This document shows positions 1 to 8,703 of a DNA stretch of 37,040 nucleotides, piece by piece (positions within the stretch are counted from its first letter, which is position 1; the number at the start of each line of letters is the position of its first letter). The position numbers and the translations under genes were made by a program. This DNA comes from Burkholderiaceae bacterium (GTDB taxonomy: Bacteria; Pseudomonadota; Gammaproteobacteria; Burkholderiales; WYBJ01), in contig WYBJ01000189.1 in the NCBI GenBank assembly GCA_011525945.1, positions 1 through 37,040 on the forward strand. Reading direction: 5' to 3'. The notes under the pieces were generated by a model. That model worked only from the letters and a program-made list of their open reading frames with translations, was not told where the DNA came from and did no database searches.

Positions 1-72
1 AAGCGCTCCTTCGAGCCGCTGCGCCACTCGACCTGGCAGACGGGCATAGGATCGCAGGCGCAGTCGGAGTGA
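1..72 (+). CDS. 3' end of an upstream gene (partial, unidentified)
   Basis: Frame 1 is open from the first base and ends at the TGA at 70-72, giving 23 residues that include FEPLRHSTWQTG and end in QAQSE. No stop interrupts it and the next gene follows on the same strand 35 nt later, so it is probably the C-terminus of the preceding gene in an operon. Too little is present to name a family. Confidence 0.45.
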   Translation, partial: KRSFEPLRHSTWQTGIGSQAQSE

Positions 73-107
73 CGCGATCCGCGAGCGGGCAGAGCGAAGA
101 GGCGCGC

Positions 108-1316
108 ATGAGTTCGGAACGCGTTACGCCAGCATCACCGGCCGGCCGGATCCTTGCACACGCGCGGGATTCGGCGCTGCAATGCGCGCGCGAGCTGAGC
201 GTATTGGTGCGCGCGGCCGCGGACGAGATCGAGTTCGCGCGCGAACTGCCCACGGCGCTGTTCCATGCGCTCGCCGACGCCGGCATATTCCAGCTCGCCC
301 TGCCCAAGGCCGTGGGCGGGATCGAGCTCGACCTGCCGACCTACGCGCTTGTGATCGAGGAGATCGCCCGGGCCGACGCCAGCACGGCCTGGTGCGTAAA
401 TCAAGGGGCGATCTTCGCCACCTATGCCGCACGCATGCCGGTTCCGGACGCACGCGCGATCTGGATCGATCCGCCGCGTGCCGTGGTGGCCAACACACCG
501 GCGCCGGTGGGCCGGGCCGTCGTCGCAGCGGGCGGATTCCGGGTCACGGGGCGGCATCCGTTCAGCACCGGCTGTCGCCACGCCACCTGGCTCGCATCGC
601 ACTCGCACGTGATCGAGAACGGGGCGGTGAGGATGCGCGACGGCAAGCCCGAAGCGCGCTACTGTCTGGTGAGGGCCGCCGAGGCGGAAATCCACGATAC
701 CTGGCGCACGCGCGGAATGCGCGGCACCGGCACGCACCACTGGTCGGTCAACGACGTGTTCGTTCCCGCCGAGCGCACCTTCCTCTATGCCAATGCGCCG
801 CTCGTTCAACAGGGGCCGCTCTACCAGATCCCGCGCACGCTCGTGTTCGCGGCGGGCGATTCGACCTGCGCGCTCGCCGTAGCGCGCAGCTGTCTGGAGG
901 CTTTCATCGAGCTGGCAGGCGCCAAGGCGCCCCGTTACACGCAGGGCCTGCTGCGCGACCAGACGCTGACGCCGTTCACCGTCGGGCGCGCCGAAGCGCG
1001 TATTCGCTGCGGCCGTGCGTTCCTGATGGAAGCGATCGGCGAGGCGTGGCACGAGGCGGTCACGAGCGGCGCGGTGAGCCTCGAACGGCGGGCAGCGTTG
1101 CGGCTTGCGACCACGCACGGGATACGGCTCGCCGCCGAAGTGGTGGACGATCTATACAGCGCCGCCGGCGCCACCGCGGCCTTCGAAGGCCACGTCATGC
1201 AGCGCCACTTCCAGGACATCCACGTCATCACCCAGCACGTGCAGGGGCGGCTGTCGCACTACGAGCTCGTCGGCAAGATCGGGCTCGGCCTCTCGGTCGA
1301 GACGCCGCACCTGTAG
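108..1316 (+). CDS. Acyl-CoA dehydrogenase-fold protein, probable group D flavin monooxygenase type
   Basis: A 402-residue protein of the acyl-CoA dehydrogenase superfamily. The N-terminal helical part carries LPTALFHALADAGIFQLALP, the usual ACAD N-domain pattern. The C-terminal part (AAGATAAFEGHVMQRHFQDI, then HVITQHVQG) matches the Acyl-CoA_dh_2 region of FMNH2-dependent two-component monooxygenases such as DszC, HsaA or IacA, in which an arginine/aspartate pair and a QH motif precede the last helix. It lacks the EGT(N/S)QIQR motif of true acyl-CoA dehydrogenases, so oxygenation of an aromatic or heterocyclic substrate is more likely than acyl-CoA oxidation; this is inference. No flavin reductase partner is visible in the window. 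The start at 108 is chosen because GAAGAGG lies just upstream. A GTG at 69 overlapping the previous stop (GTGA) is the alternative and would suggest translational coupling. Confidence 0.8.
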   Translation: MSSERVTPASPAGRILAHARDSALQCARELSVLVRAAADEIEFARELPTALFHALADAGIFQLALPKAVGGIELDLPTYALVIEEIARADASTAWCVNQGAIFATYAARMPVPDARAIWIDPPRAVVANTPAPVGRAVVAAGGFRVTGRHPFSTGCRHATWLASHSHVIENGAVRMRDGKPEARYCLVRAAEAEIHDTWRTRGMRGTGTHHWSVNDVFVPAERTFLYANAPLVQQGPLYQIPRTLVFAAGDSTCALAVARSCLEAFIELAGAKAPRYTQGLLRDQTLTPFTVGRAEARIRCGRAFLMEAIGEAWHEAVTSGAVSLERRAALRLATTHGIRLAAEVVDDLYSAAGATAAFEGHVMQRHFQDIHVITQHVQGRLSHYELVGKIGLGLSVETPHL

Positions 1317-1455
1317 TCGCCGGTTCCATAGGCTCGATCCGCGCTCGGCCGCGGCTCGTGCCCGCGAGCGCGAGCGCGAGCGTCAGCACGTGCGCGTTCG
1401 AACGACGCGCGCAGCGCAAGGCGGACGGCGAGCCACCGGCGCATTTGCAACGCCG

Positions 1456-2616
1456 TCACTCGATGGCGGCGTGCGCCAGATTCGCCACCAGATCGAGCCT
1501 GCGGCTGTGCCACGGTTCGGGGATGCGGCAGTTCGTAACGTAGGCGAACGACACGCCCGAATCCGGATCGGTCCAACAGTACGACGAACCGACGCCGCCG
1601 TGGCCGTAGGTGTTGGGCGAGGCGATACTGCCCAAGCCCCGGATCGTTTCGGTCGTACCACGCACGTGCACGCCCAAGCCCCGATGCATCGGCATGTGCA
1701 TGTTGTGGTCGTACATGTCGCCGGTGTGGTTGCGGGTGACGAACTCGATCAACCGGCGCGAGAGCAGGCGGCACCCGTTCAGCCGCCCGTAGCCTGCCAG
1801 CATCTGGTACAACGCCGCCATGCCGCGGGCGGTGGCAAAACCGCCGCTGCTCGGAATTCCGGCGCGCCGGTATGCCGGCGTGTTCTCTTCCGCCAGCGCG
1901 CGCACACCGCCATCGGCAACCGGCTCGTGCATGATCGCGCAGCGCCCGTGCTCGGCATCCGGCAGGCCCACGTACATGTCGCGCGCAAGGCCCAGAGGCT
2001 CGATGACGCGCCGGCGCATGAAATCGCGGTAGTCGACCCCGGTCAGCGCCTCGATCAATACCGCACAGGTCGCGTGCGCTGCCTTGCCGTGGTATTGCAA
2101 TCGCGTTCCCGGAGTCCATTCCAACGTGAAGTCGCATACCTCCCGGCGCAAGCGTTCGTGATCGCTCCAGCACTCGAACGATGCGCCCTGACTCGGATAA
2201 CCCGCCCGATGACTCAGCACCTGCGCGAGCGTGATGTCACCCTTGCCGTGGCGCGCGAATTCGGGAATGTACTCGGCGATGCGATCCGAGAAGCGCACCG
2301 CACCCTCCTCCACCAGCACCCACACGCCCACCGCGGTGATGACCTTGGTATTCGAGAACAGCAGCCAGAGCGTATCGTCGCGCGCTGCGACGTCGGGTTC
2401 GACGGCGGCGCGCCCGAACGATTCCTGAAGTGCCAGCCGGCCGTGACGAGCGAGTGCGATCTGCGCGCCGGGATAGCGCCCTTGCTCGATGTGCGTGCGG
2501 ATGAGTGCGCGCAGGCGCGCGAGCGCCGCTTCATCGAAACCCAGCTCCGCGGGGCTTGCCGGCTGCAACGGAAATGCCGCCTGCGCGGCGTCCTTGCCGC
2601 TCGCCATGTCGTTCAT
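1456..2616 (-). CDS. Serine hydrolase, class C beta-lactamase/esterase family
   Basis: 386 residues with the beta-lactamase (PF00144) layout. The nucleophile motif SNTK is at residues 88-91 (S-x-x-K). A Tyr follows at residue 175 in QYHGKAAH, where the usual Y-x-N has Gly in place of Asn. The KTG-equivalent box is HGG in YGHGGVGSSY near the C-terminus, as in family VIII carboxylesterases. No clear signal peptide is present (the N-terminus MNDMASGKDA is polar), so the protein is probably cytoplasmic, which favours an esterase or amidase over a penicillin-degrading lactamase. A good ribosome site (GAGGAGAC) precedes the ATG. It converges with the flavoprotein upstream and runs in the same direction as the RidA-like gene, 62 nt away. 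Confidence 0.88.
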   Translation of the reverse strand: MNDMASGKDAAQAAFPLQPASPAELGFDEAALARLRALIRTHIEQGRYPGAQIALARHGRLALQESFGRAAVEPDVAARDDTLWLLFSNTKVITAVGVWVLVEEGAVRFSDRIAEYIPEFARHGKGDITLAQVLSHRAGYPSQGASFECWSDHERLRREVCDFTLEWTPGTRLQYHGKAAHATCAVLIEALTGVDYRDFMRRRVIEPLGLARDMYVGLPDAEHGRCAIMHEPVADGGVRALAEENTPAYRRAGIPSSGGFATARGMAALYQMLAGYGRLNGCRLLSRRLIEFVTRNHTGDMYDHNMHMPMHRGLGVHVRGTTETIRGLGSIASPNTYGHGGVGSSYCWTDPDSGVSFAYVTNCRIPEPWHSRRLDLVANLAHAAIE

Positions 2617-2678
2617 TCTCGTCTCCTCTCGCTTCTGTGCTGTTACGGGTGCCCGGAAAAAACGAAGCAGATTGCACC

Positions 2679-3101
2679 TCAGATCACGGCGACACCCTGG
2701 ATCTCGATCACCGAGGCGGAGCGCGCAAAATTGGACACCGTGATGAGGGCGCTGCCCGGAAAGCGCCCGTCCGGGAAGTACTCGGTGCGGACTTGCACGA
2801 AGCGGTCGCCATTGCGCGGATCGTCGATGAAGACCGTCATGGTGACCAGATTCGCCAGACTACCCCCGACACGCTGCAAGGTCCGATCCATCATGGCGAA
2901 GATCGTGCGCGCCTGCGCCTCGAAATTACCGCCGATATCACGCCCTTCGAGATCGACCGTGGCAGTCTGCCCGGCCAGCCAGACGGTGCGTCCGCCTTGC
3001 GTGATGACGGCGGGGCTGAACGCCCGCGCCTTCTGCCAAGCGGTGCCTTCGAGGTATTCGACAATCGCGGCGCCGGGCGTACCGGCGGATGCTGTGGTCA
3101 T
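2679..3101 (-). CDS. RidA (YjgF/UK114) family protein lacking the catalytic arginine
   Basis: 140 residues, the usual size for the family. The Rid fold pattern is visible: VWLAGQTATVD near residue 45, ARTIFAMMDRTLQRVGGSL in the middle, VTMTVFIDDP, and the C-terminal strand SVIEIQGVAVI. RidA enzymes hydrolyse reactive enamine/imine intermediates, using an Arg in the FPARS motif (Arg105 in E. coli). Here the aligned stretch is FPGSALITV, so the Arg position appears to be Ser. The protein may therefore belong to a Rid subgroup with another role. The ATG at 3101 has GGAG six bases upstream; the ATG at 3113 is an alternative that adds four residues. The open frame runs further upstream to 3488, but that extension looks non-coding. 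It is downstream-adjacent to no obvious amino-acid enzyme; the next gene on the same strand is the serine hydrolase. Confidence 0.85.
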   Translation of the reverse strand: MTTASAGTPGAAIVEYLEGTAWQKARAFSPAVITQGGRTVWLAGQTATVDLEGRDIGGNFEAQARTIFAMMDRTLQRVGGSLANLVTMTVFIDDPRNGDRFVQVRTEYFPDGRFPGSALITVSNFARSASVIEIQGVAVI

Positions 3102-3436
3102 CGTGCGCTCCATGGTCGGTCGGATCGGGAATCCGGAAAGCTTACTGCACGCGCGGCGGCATCGGCAATGATCCGGAGAATCAACCGCGGCGATCTGGCG
3201 CGGGCGTTGCCAAGATAGCTCGCAGCCGCGTACGCTGCGTCGAGCGCATCGCGCCGGCGAGATCGGACCCTTCCGCGAGCCGCCGTGAACCGTCATAGTC
3301 ATTCGACAACTCGAGGCAATGCAGGCACACTTGTGCGCTGCAGCCGCGGCACCTCGGACAGCAACCGCGACCATGCCCGCGCCCGGCCGCCAGCGGCAGG
3401 CAGCGGGTCGAGGCGCGCATCCTTGACCTGAGCACC
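3102..3436. other. Divergent intergenic region between the RidA-like and MFS genes
   Basis: 335 bases without a confidently called gene, flanked by divergent starts, so it should contain both promoters. I saw no convincing sigma70 hexamers. A short Cys-rich open frame on the minus strand (3181-3420) is the only notable content and is listed separately. Confidence 0.5.
3181..3420 (-). CDS. Candidate small Cys-rich protein (uncertain)
   Basis: A 79-codon frame inside the divergent gap starts with ATG at 3420 and ends in TGA. It is preceded by AGGTCAAGG, a possible ribosome site. Six cysteines fall within about 17 residues, in GCCPRCRGCSAQVCLHC, a zinc-ribbon-like spacing (CPxC, CxxxxCxxC). The rest is Arg-rich and unremarkable. 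The frame also extends upstream into the antisense of the MFS gene, and its third-position GC looks lower than that of neighbouring genes, so it may be chance. I do not recognise a family. Confidence 0.2.
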   Translation of the reverse strand: MRASTRCLPLAAGRGHGRGCCPRCRGCSAQVCLHCLELSNDYDGSRRLAEGSDLAGAMRSTQRTRLRAILATPAPDRRG

Positions 3437-4657
3437 ATGCCAGTAGCATCGGTCGTGCGCATGACGAAACCCCGGGCCACGCTCGCAACCTGCAGCGGGG
3501 CGCATATCCTGCACGACGGCCTGACCGACGTGCTGTACGTGTTACTACCGGTCATTGCGCAGACTTTCGGTCTCAATTACGCGCAGATCGGCTTTCTGCG
3601 CTCGGCCAACAAGGCGGCGCTGGCGCTGTTTCAATTGCCTGCGGGGCTCGCGGCCGAGCGCTACGGCGAGCGCAGTCTGCTCGTGCTCGGCACCGCCTGC
3701 GCCGGCGTCGGTTTCGTCGCGCTCGGCTTCGCCTCCGGCTTCGCCGCCATCCTGCTCGCCCTCTTTCTCGCCGGTCTCGGCAGCGCCTTCCAGCACCCGT
3801 TATCCTCGTCGATGATATCGACCGCCTATCCGGTTGACGGCCGGCGCATCGCGCTGGGCACGTACAACTTCGCCGGTGATGTCGGCAAGGTCGGGGTGGC
3901 GGGACTGTTCACCGTGCTGATCGCCGCCGGCATGGGCTGGCAGGCGCCCGCGGTGGCCACCGGTGTCGTGGCGCTGGCCGCTGCCGGGGTCGTCTACGCG
4001 CTGTTGCGCTCGGTCGGTGTGGGCGAACGTCCGCTGCGCGTTCGTTCGAGCACTGCGCCGCAGCGTGACGGCGGCTGGGGCTTGAGCAACCGCGAAGGGT
4101 TCGCCGCGCTCACCCTAATCGAGGTGGTCGACTCGTCGATGCGCAGCGCATTTCTCACCTTCGTCGCCTTTCTCATGCTGGCAAAGGGGCTTCCGGAGGG
4201 TTGGGCGCTCATGTCCGTGCCGCTCGTCGCCGCGGGCGGAATGGCAGGGAAGCTTGCCTGCGGATTTCTCGCCGAGCGCTTCGGCCCGGTTAGAACCATC
4301 GCGGTGACGCAAGCGACCTGTGCGGCCGGCATCGTCGCGCTGGTCTTTCTGCCCGGATTGTCGGCGTACCTATTGCTGCCGCTGGTGGGGCTCGCCTTGA
4401 ACGGCACCTCGTCGGCGCTTTACGGCACCGTGGGCGACGTGGTCGAGGCGGAGAAGGTGTCGCGCGCCTTCGGGCTTTTCTACACGGTGGGATCGAGCTG
4501 CGGCGTGATCGCGCCGCTCGCCTACGGGGCGCTCGCCGATCAGGTGGGGATCGAGACCACCGTGCTCGCCATCGCCGGCGTCACGACCGTGTTCCTGCCC
4601 GCCACGCTCTGGCTCAAGCGCAGCCTCGCGGGCAAACCGGGGCCCGCGTTCGGGTGA
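3437..4657 (+). CDS. MFS transporter, fosmidomycin-resistance-like
   Basis: 406 residues, almost entirely hydrophobic segments separated by short basic loops, consistent with a 12-helix major facilitator in the inner membrane. Helix 1 starts with GAHILHDGLTDVLYVLLPVI, where the HDGLTD charged pattern resembles the H/N-D pattern of Fsr-type exporters. The loop 2-3 motif is LAAERYGERS (a variant of motif A, GxxADRxGRR). AFQHPLSSSM recalls the conserved HPxxS of Fsr relatives. Substrate cannot be read from sequence. Start: ATG 3437, with ATG 3461 (MTKPRAT) equally possible; neither has a strong ribosome site. Confidence 0.85.
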   Translation: MPVASVVRMTKPRATLATCSGAHILHDGLTDVLYVLLPVIAQTFGLNYAQIGFLRSANKAALALFQLPAGLAAERYGERSLLVLGTACAGVGFVALGFASGFAAILLALFLAGLGSAFQHPLSSSMISTAYPVDGRRIALGTYNFAGDVGKVGVAGLFTVLIAAGMGWQAPAVATGVVALAAAGVVYALLRSVGVGERPLRVRSSTAPQRDGGWGLSNREGFAALTLIEVVDSSMRSAFLTFVAFLMLAKGLPEGWALMSVPLVAAGGMAGKLACGFLAERFGPVRTIAVTQATCAAGIVALVFLPGLSAYLLLPLVGLALNGTSSALYGTVGDVVEAEKVSRAFGLFYTVGSSCGVIAPLAYGALADQVGIETTVLAIAGVTTVFLPATLWLKRSLAGKPGPAFG

Positions 4658-4831
4658 GTGCGCTCGCCGCACGGGAGCGGGCCGCGCATCGCTTTCGGCC
4701 GATCAACGAGCCCACGATTCTCGCGCGACGCGTCCGGTGCAAGCGAATCGTTGAAAGACCAGCGCGAGTGTGCCAGCATGCCGGTCGCGTTCGCGACGTA
4801 GGCGGTATCGCTAAGCGCGCGCGACGTTCAT

Positions 4832-4866
4832 TTTCCCTCACCCCCGCGCCTTTCTTGGCGGGGAAA
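4832..4866. repeat. Imperfect hairpin sharing a 13-mer with the repeat at the window end
   Basis: In the 241-base gap before the GST gene, TTTCCC (4832-4837) pairs with GGGAAA (4861-4866), and CGCC/GGCG form an inner stem around TTTCTT. The 13-mer TTCCCTCACCCCC at 4833-4845 is the exact reverse complement of 36988-37000, so both may belong to one dispersed intergenic repeat family. The hairpin could also act as a transcript end or 5' structure for the GST gene 32 bases downstream. Confidence 0.4.
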
Positions 4867-4898
4867 CGGAACCAAGTCACACGGACGGAGGATTCGTC

Positions 4899-5606
4899 AT
4901 GGCGTCCAAGTTCATGCTGTGCAGCTTCAAGACCTGCCCCTGGGTGCAACGCGCAGCCATCGTTTTGCAGGCGAAAGGAATCGCCTACGACATCACCTAC
5001 ATCGACCGCGACAAACGGCCGGACTGGTTTCTCGCCATGTCGCCGCATTCGAAGGTTCCGGTGGTGGTGATCGATGGCAAGGAAGCCTTGTTCGAGTCGA
5101 ATGCCATTGCCGAGTACCTCGACGAAACCGTCTCCCCGCGGCTGCATCCCGCGGACGCACTGGCGCGCGCGCGCAATCGGGCCTGGACCGACTTCGTGTC
5201 GAGCTTCGCCAGCGCCATTTCGAGCACGATGTATGCGGACACGGAAGTCGAGTTCAGGGCCAAGGCCGCAAACCTCGCCGAGCCCTTCGGCAGACTCGAT
5301 GACGCGTTGGGCAAGCGCGGCAACGACGGGCCGTTTTTCAACGGACCGAAGCTCTCGCTCGTCGATGCGGCCTATGCGCCGTTTCTGCAGCGCTACACCT
5401 TCATGGACCGGCTTCGTCCGCTCGGCATCATCGAGCGCTTTGCGCGCCTCGCCGCCTGGCGCGAGGCGCTGCTCGCTGCTCCCGCGGTAAAGGCGTCGAC
5501 GGTGGCGAACATCGAAGCCGTGTGGCAGGAGAATCTGATCGTACGCAAGCGCTGGCTCAGTAGCTTCGTGTCCAGCGATGTGATCGGCGCGGCTCTGGCC
5601 GAGTAA
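4899..5606 (+). CDS. Glutathione S-transferase family protein, omega-like (Cys type)
   Basis: 235 residues. The N-terminal thioredoxin-like domain carries KTCPWVQRAAIVLQAKGI with Cys13 in the C-P-W-x-Q-R context, as in omega-class and other Cys-type GSTs that act as thioltransferases, dehalogenases or deglutathionylating lyases. The cis-Pro motif KVPVVVI and the glutathione gamma-Glu site ESNAIAEYL follow. The C-terminal all-helical domain includes LSLVDAAYAPFLQRY (N-capping box region). Start supported by GGAGG upstream. It stands alone between an MFS gene and the large lipoprotein-like gene, with no partner that fixes the substrate. Confidence 0.88.
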   Translation: MASKFMLCSFKTCPWVQRAAIVLQAKGIAYDITYIDRDKRPDWFLAMSPHSKVPVVVIDGKEALFESNAIAEYLDETVSPRLHPADALARARNRAWTDFVSSFASAISSTMYADTEVEFRAKAANLAEPFGRLDDALGKRGNDGPFFNGPKLSLVDAAYAPFLQRYTFMDRLRPLGIIERFARLAAWREALLAAPAVKASTVANIEAVWQENLIVRKRWLSSFVSSDVIGAALAE

Positions 5607-5693
5607 TGGAGCAAGCGCTCGTCTCGCGCGGTGGCGCAATAATGGGCAGCGAACGGTTCCGTAGCACCGCGACGGCGTCTGCAGCCGCTAATA

Positions 5694-8006
5694 ATGCATG
5701 ATGCATCTACCGCCGATCATGCGTCCTTTCAGGCCGGTGTCGTGCGCCGGCGGTTGACGGGGGATGGCGTGACCCGAACATCCCTCGCGGGTGCTGTACC
5801 GGCCGTGCTCCGTCCTTCCGCGCACAGGTCTGCCGTTCGCCGCCGCGGTCCCGTGCGGATCGGTCCCTGTGTGCTGGTATTGCTTGCAGCGTGGCTGCTT
5901 GCAGCCTGCCAGGCGCCGCTTAGCTACTTTCGTTCGGACACCGATATTCGCATCGGCTTCGACGATCTCGGCGGCACCGTCAAGAGCGCCAATGGCGCCG
6001 AGGCCGGGGTCTGGGTGATCGCCGAGACGACCGACCTGCCGACGCGCTTCGCCAAGATCGTCGTGACCGACGATCGGGGCCGCTACCTCATGCCCGATCT
6101 ACCGAAGGCCGACTACCGGGTGTGGGTGCGCGGCTACGGGCTGATCGATTCACCCAAGGTCGTCGCGCGCCCGGGCAGTCGGCTCGATCTCAAGGCGGTG
6201 ATCGCGCCCAATGACGCGGCCGCCGCCGAATACTACCCCGCCATCTACTGGTACTCGCTGCTAAGCATTCCGCCGAGCAGCGAGTTCCCCGGCACCGGCG
6301 CCAAGGGCAACGGCATCGCCGAGAACATCGGCAGTCAGCCCGAATGGCTCAACAGCGTGAAGACGAACGGCTGCATGACCTGCCACGCGCTCGGCACCAA
6401 AGCAACGCGCACCATGCCGAAAGACTTCACCCACTTCAGCGCCTCGACCGAAGCCTGGGCGCGGCGCATCGCATCGGGCCAGGCAATGCGCAACATGATC
6501 AATGTCGCCAATCGCCTCGGTACCGAGCGCTCGCTCGCCTTGTGGGCCGACTGGACCGATCGCATCGGCGCCGGCGAGCTGCCGTTCGTCAAGCCGCCGC
6601 GCCCGCAAGGCGTCGAGCGCAACGTCGTGCTCACCCTATGGGACTGGAGCCGCAACACCGCCTACCTGCACGACCTGATCGGCACCGACAAGCGCAATCC
6701 GCGCATCAACGGCTACGGCAAGCTCTACGGCTCGCCCGAGAACAGCACTGACTACGTGCCGGTGCTCGACCCGATCCGGCACACGGCGACCGAGCTGCTG
6801 CACCCGGTGCGTGATCCCAATACCCCATCGCATCGCACCGATCCCATGGCGCCGTCGCCGTACTGGGGCGACAAGCCGATCTGGGATTCCCAGACCAGCA
6901 ATCACAATCCGATGATGGACGAGCGTGGTCGCGTCTGGTTCACCGTGCGCATCCGGCCGCCCGACAATCCCGAATTCTGCAAGAAGGGATCGGATCACCC
7001 TTCGGCGCGCGTATTCCCGCTCGCGCGCGCGACGCGCCACCTGTCGATGTACGATGCCGACAGCGGACGCTTCACGCTCATCGACACGTGCTTCCCGACC
7101 CACCATCTGGTATTCGCCGAGAACGCGAACCACACGCTCTGGCTCAGCAGCGGCGGCGCAGGCAACCAGGTGCTGGGCTGGCTCGATCGGCGCGAGTTCG
7201 ACCGTAGCGCCGACGCGGCACGCGCCCAGGGCTGGACGCCGTTCGTACTCGATGCCAACGGCAACGGCAAGCGCGACGCCTGGGTTGAGCCTGGCGAGCC
7301 GCTCGATCCGGCCAAGGACCAGCGCCTGGCGATCGGTCTGTACGCCATCGCGGTCAACGCGCAGGACGGCTCGATCTGGGGTACAGCGCTCGGTTTCCCG
7401 GGTTATGTCGTGCGCGTCGCACCCGGCGCCGATCCGGCCCACACCGCAATCAGCGAAATCTTCGAGCCTCCGTTGCCGGGCTACGGCCCGCGCGGCGGCG
7501 ATATCGATCGTAACGGCGTGTTCTGGACATCTCTTTCCAGTGGTCACCTCGCCGCCTTTGACCGCAGCAAGTGCAAGGGTCCGTTGAACGGCCCGAATGC
7601 CGCAACGGGCCGCCATTGCCCCGAGGGCTGGACGCTCTACGCGTTCCCCGGTCCGCAGTTCAGGGACGTGAGCGATCCGGGCAGCGCCGAATCGAGCTAT
7701 TTCACCTGGGTAGATCAGTTCGGCGTGGCGGGGCTGGGGCGCAACGTGCCGATCGCGACCGGCAATTTGAGCGATTCTCTGCATGCGCTGGTCGACGGCA
7801 AGTTCGTGAATCTGGTCGTGCCCTACCCGATCGGCTTCTTCACCAAGTGGGTCGAGGGGCGCATCGACGATCCGAACGCCGGCTGGCGCGGACGCGCACT
7901 CTGGACCACCTACGCGACCCGCACCATGTTCCACCTCGAAGGCGGCACGAGCAACCGACCGCGCGTCGTTCGCTTCCAGATCAGACCCGATCCGCTCGCG
8001 CGCTGA
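5694..8006 (+). CDS. Secreted or lipoprotein-like protein: carboxypeptidase-regulatory-like domain, single haem c site, beta-propeller
   Basis: Up to 770 residues. The hydrophobic stretch LVLLAAWLLAAC ends in a lipobox-like LAAC, so the mature protein is probably lipidated or at least exported. That places the likely start nearer the GTG at 5853 or GTG 5769 (preceded by GGGGGA) than the first ATG used here. After the lipobox, GTVKSANGAEAGVWV through YRVWVRGYG looks like a carboxypeptidase-regulatory (Ig-like) domain. CMTCH at residues 227-231 is a c-type haem site. The C-terminal two thirds contain repeated blade-like motifs (DERGRVWFT, DSGRFTLID, NHTLWLSSGG, DGSIWGTALG, DRNGVFWTSLS) as in streptogramin-lyase-type propellers. 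I recognise this as a conserved proteobacterial family of unknown function. A periplasmic redox or oxidoreductase-linked role is inference from the haem and propeller. Confidence 0.8.
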   Translation: MHDASTADHASFQAGVVRRRLTGDGVTRTSLAGAVPAVLRPSAHRSAVRRRGPVRIGPCVLVLLAAWLLAACQAPLSYFRSDTDIRIGFDDLGGTVKSANGAEAGVWVIAETTDLPTRFAKIVVTDDRGRYLMPDLPKADYRVWVRGYGLIDSPKVVARPGSRLDLKAVIAPNDAAAAEYYPAIYWYSLLSIPPSSEFPGTGAKGNGIAENIGSQPEWLNSVKTNGCMTCHALGTKATRTMPKDFTHFSASTEAWARRIASGQAMRNMINVANRLGTERSLALWADWTDRIGAGELPFVKPPRPQGVERNVVLTLWDWSRNTAYLHDLIGTDKRNPRINGYGKLYGSPENSTDYVPVLDPIRHTATELLHPVRDPNTPSHRTDPMAPSPYWGDKPIWDSQTSNHNPMMDERGRVWFTVRIRPPDNPEFCKKGSDHPSARVFPLARATRHLSMYDADSGRFTLIDTCFPTHHLVFAENANHTLWLSSGGAGNQVLGWLDRREFDRSADAARAQGWTPFVLDANGNGKRDAWVEPGEPLDPAKDQRLAIGLYAIAVNAQDGSIWGTALGFPGYVVRVAPGADPAHTAISEIFEPPLPGYGPRGGDIDRNGVFWTSLSSGHLAAFDRSKCKGPLNGPNAATGRHCPEGWTLYAFPGPQFRDVSDPGSAESSYFTWVDQFGVAGLGRNVPIATGNLSDSLHALVDGKFVNLVVPYPIGFFTKWVEGRIDDPNAGWRGRALWTTYATRTMFHLEGGTSNRPRVVRFQIRPDPLAR

Positions 8007-8167
8007 AGGCGGCATCGCACGCAGCATACGAACAACGAGTGATGATGATGCGTCCCGCATTACGGCGTGCGAATCGAGCGCTATCACGGTGCGCCCGGCA
8101 ACGGTGCGCGCATGAGCGGCTCGGAACGCGACCGCGCGGCACGGTGCGCATCCTCGCTTGAGCGCGC

Positions 8168-8608
8168 ATGAACTTTCTCGACCGGCGCGAACTGGACCCT
8201 CTTCTCCTCGGCTCGCCGCTGCGGAGCACGCCGGTTGCCGTCGCGATCAGCGCCGGTTTGTTCGCGTCGATCGCAGTGGTCGCGGCGGTGCTACTCGCGT
8301 TTCTCGGATCGCTGCGCAACGACGTCGCAACCGAGGTCGGCGTTGCCGTGACTGCGGCGGAGTACGATGACATCGTGCACGACCGGATGTTCGCCACCCG
8401 GCGCATCGATCGCCTTCATCACGCGCTCTCCGCGGCGCTGATCAATGCACAGAACGAGCTCGCCTTCCGCAAGCGGCGGGTGCGCGACGAGGGACGCGAT
8501 CCGGAGCACGACCGGCTGGTCGCCGCGTGGCGCGAGGAGATCAGGGTGCGAACCCGTGCCCGCAGTGCTTTCGCTTGCTTGGCCACGATCCCCTCCAATG
8601 TCCGGTGA
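8168..8608 (+). CDS. Hypothetical membrane protein
   Basis: 146 residues with one clear membrane helix near residues 23-47 (VAVAISAGLFASIAVVAAVL), followed by a charged, helical C-terminal region rich in Arg, Glu and Asp (NELAFRKRRVRDEGRDPEHD). I do not recognise a family. No good ribosome site precedes the ATG, and the frame is supported mainly by length, the membrane helix and the absence of a better alternative in this gap. It follows the haem/propeller gene on the same strand by 161 bases and converges with the SDR gene. Confidence 0.45.
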   Translation: MNFLDRRELDPLLLGSPLRSTPVAVAISAGLFASIAVVAAVLLAFLGSLRNDVATEVGVAVTAAEYDDIVHDRMFATRRIDRLHHALSAALINAQNELAFRKRRVRDEGRDPEHDRLVAAWREEIRVRTRARSAFACLATIPSNVR

Positions 8609-8703
8609 GCGAGCCCTGCGCCGGTAACGTAGAAGCGGATACGCGCGCCGTCAAGGAACGGCCATCCGCGACCGCCTCGCCGTGATCGCCGCCCGAGCCA
8701 CCT

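Noticed and set aside
1364..1381. Three tandem GCGAGC hexamers
   Set aside because: A short low-complexity run in GC-rich intergenic DNA; too few copies to be a meaningful repeat.
1105..3171. 688-residue plus-strand open frame
   Set aside because: It crosses the stop of the flavoprotein and lies antisense to the serine hydrolase and RidA-like genes. Its composition is Arg/Ala/Pro-rich with no fold motif, as expected of a high-GC shadow.
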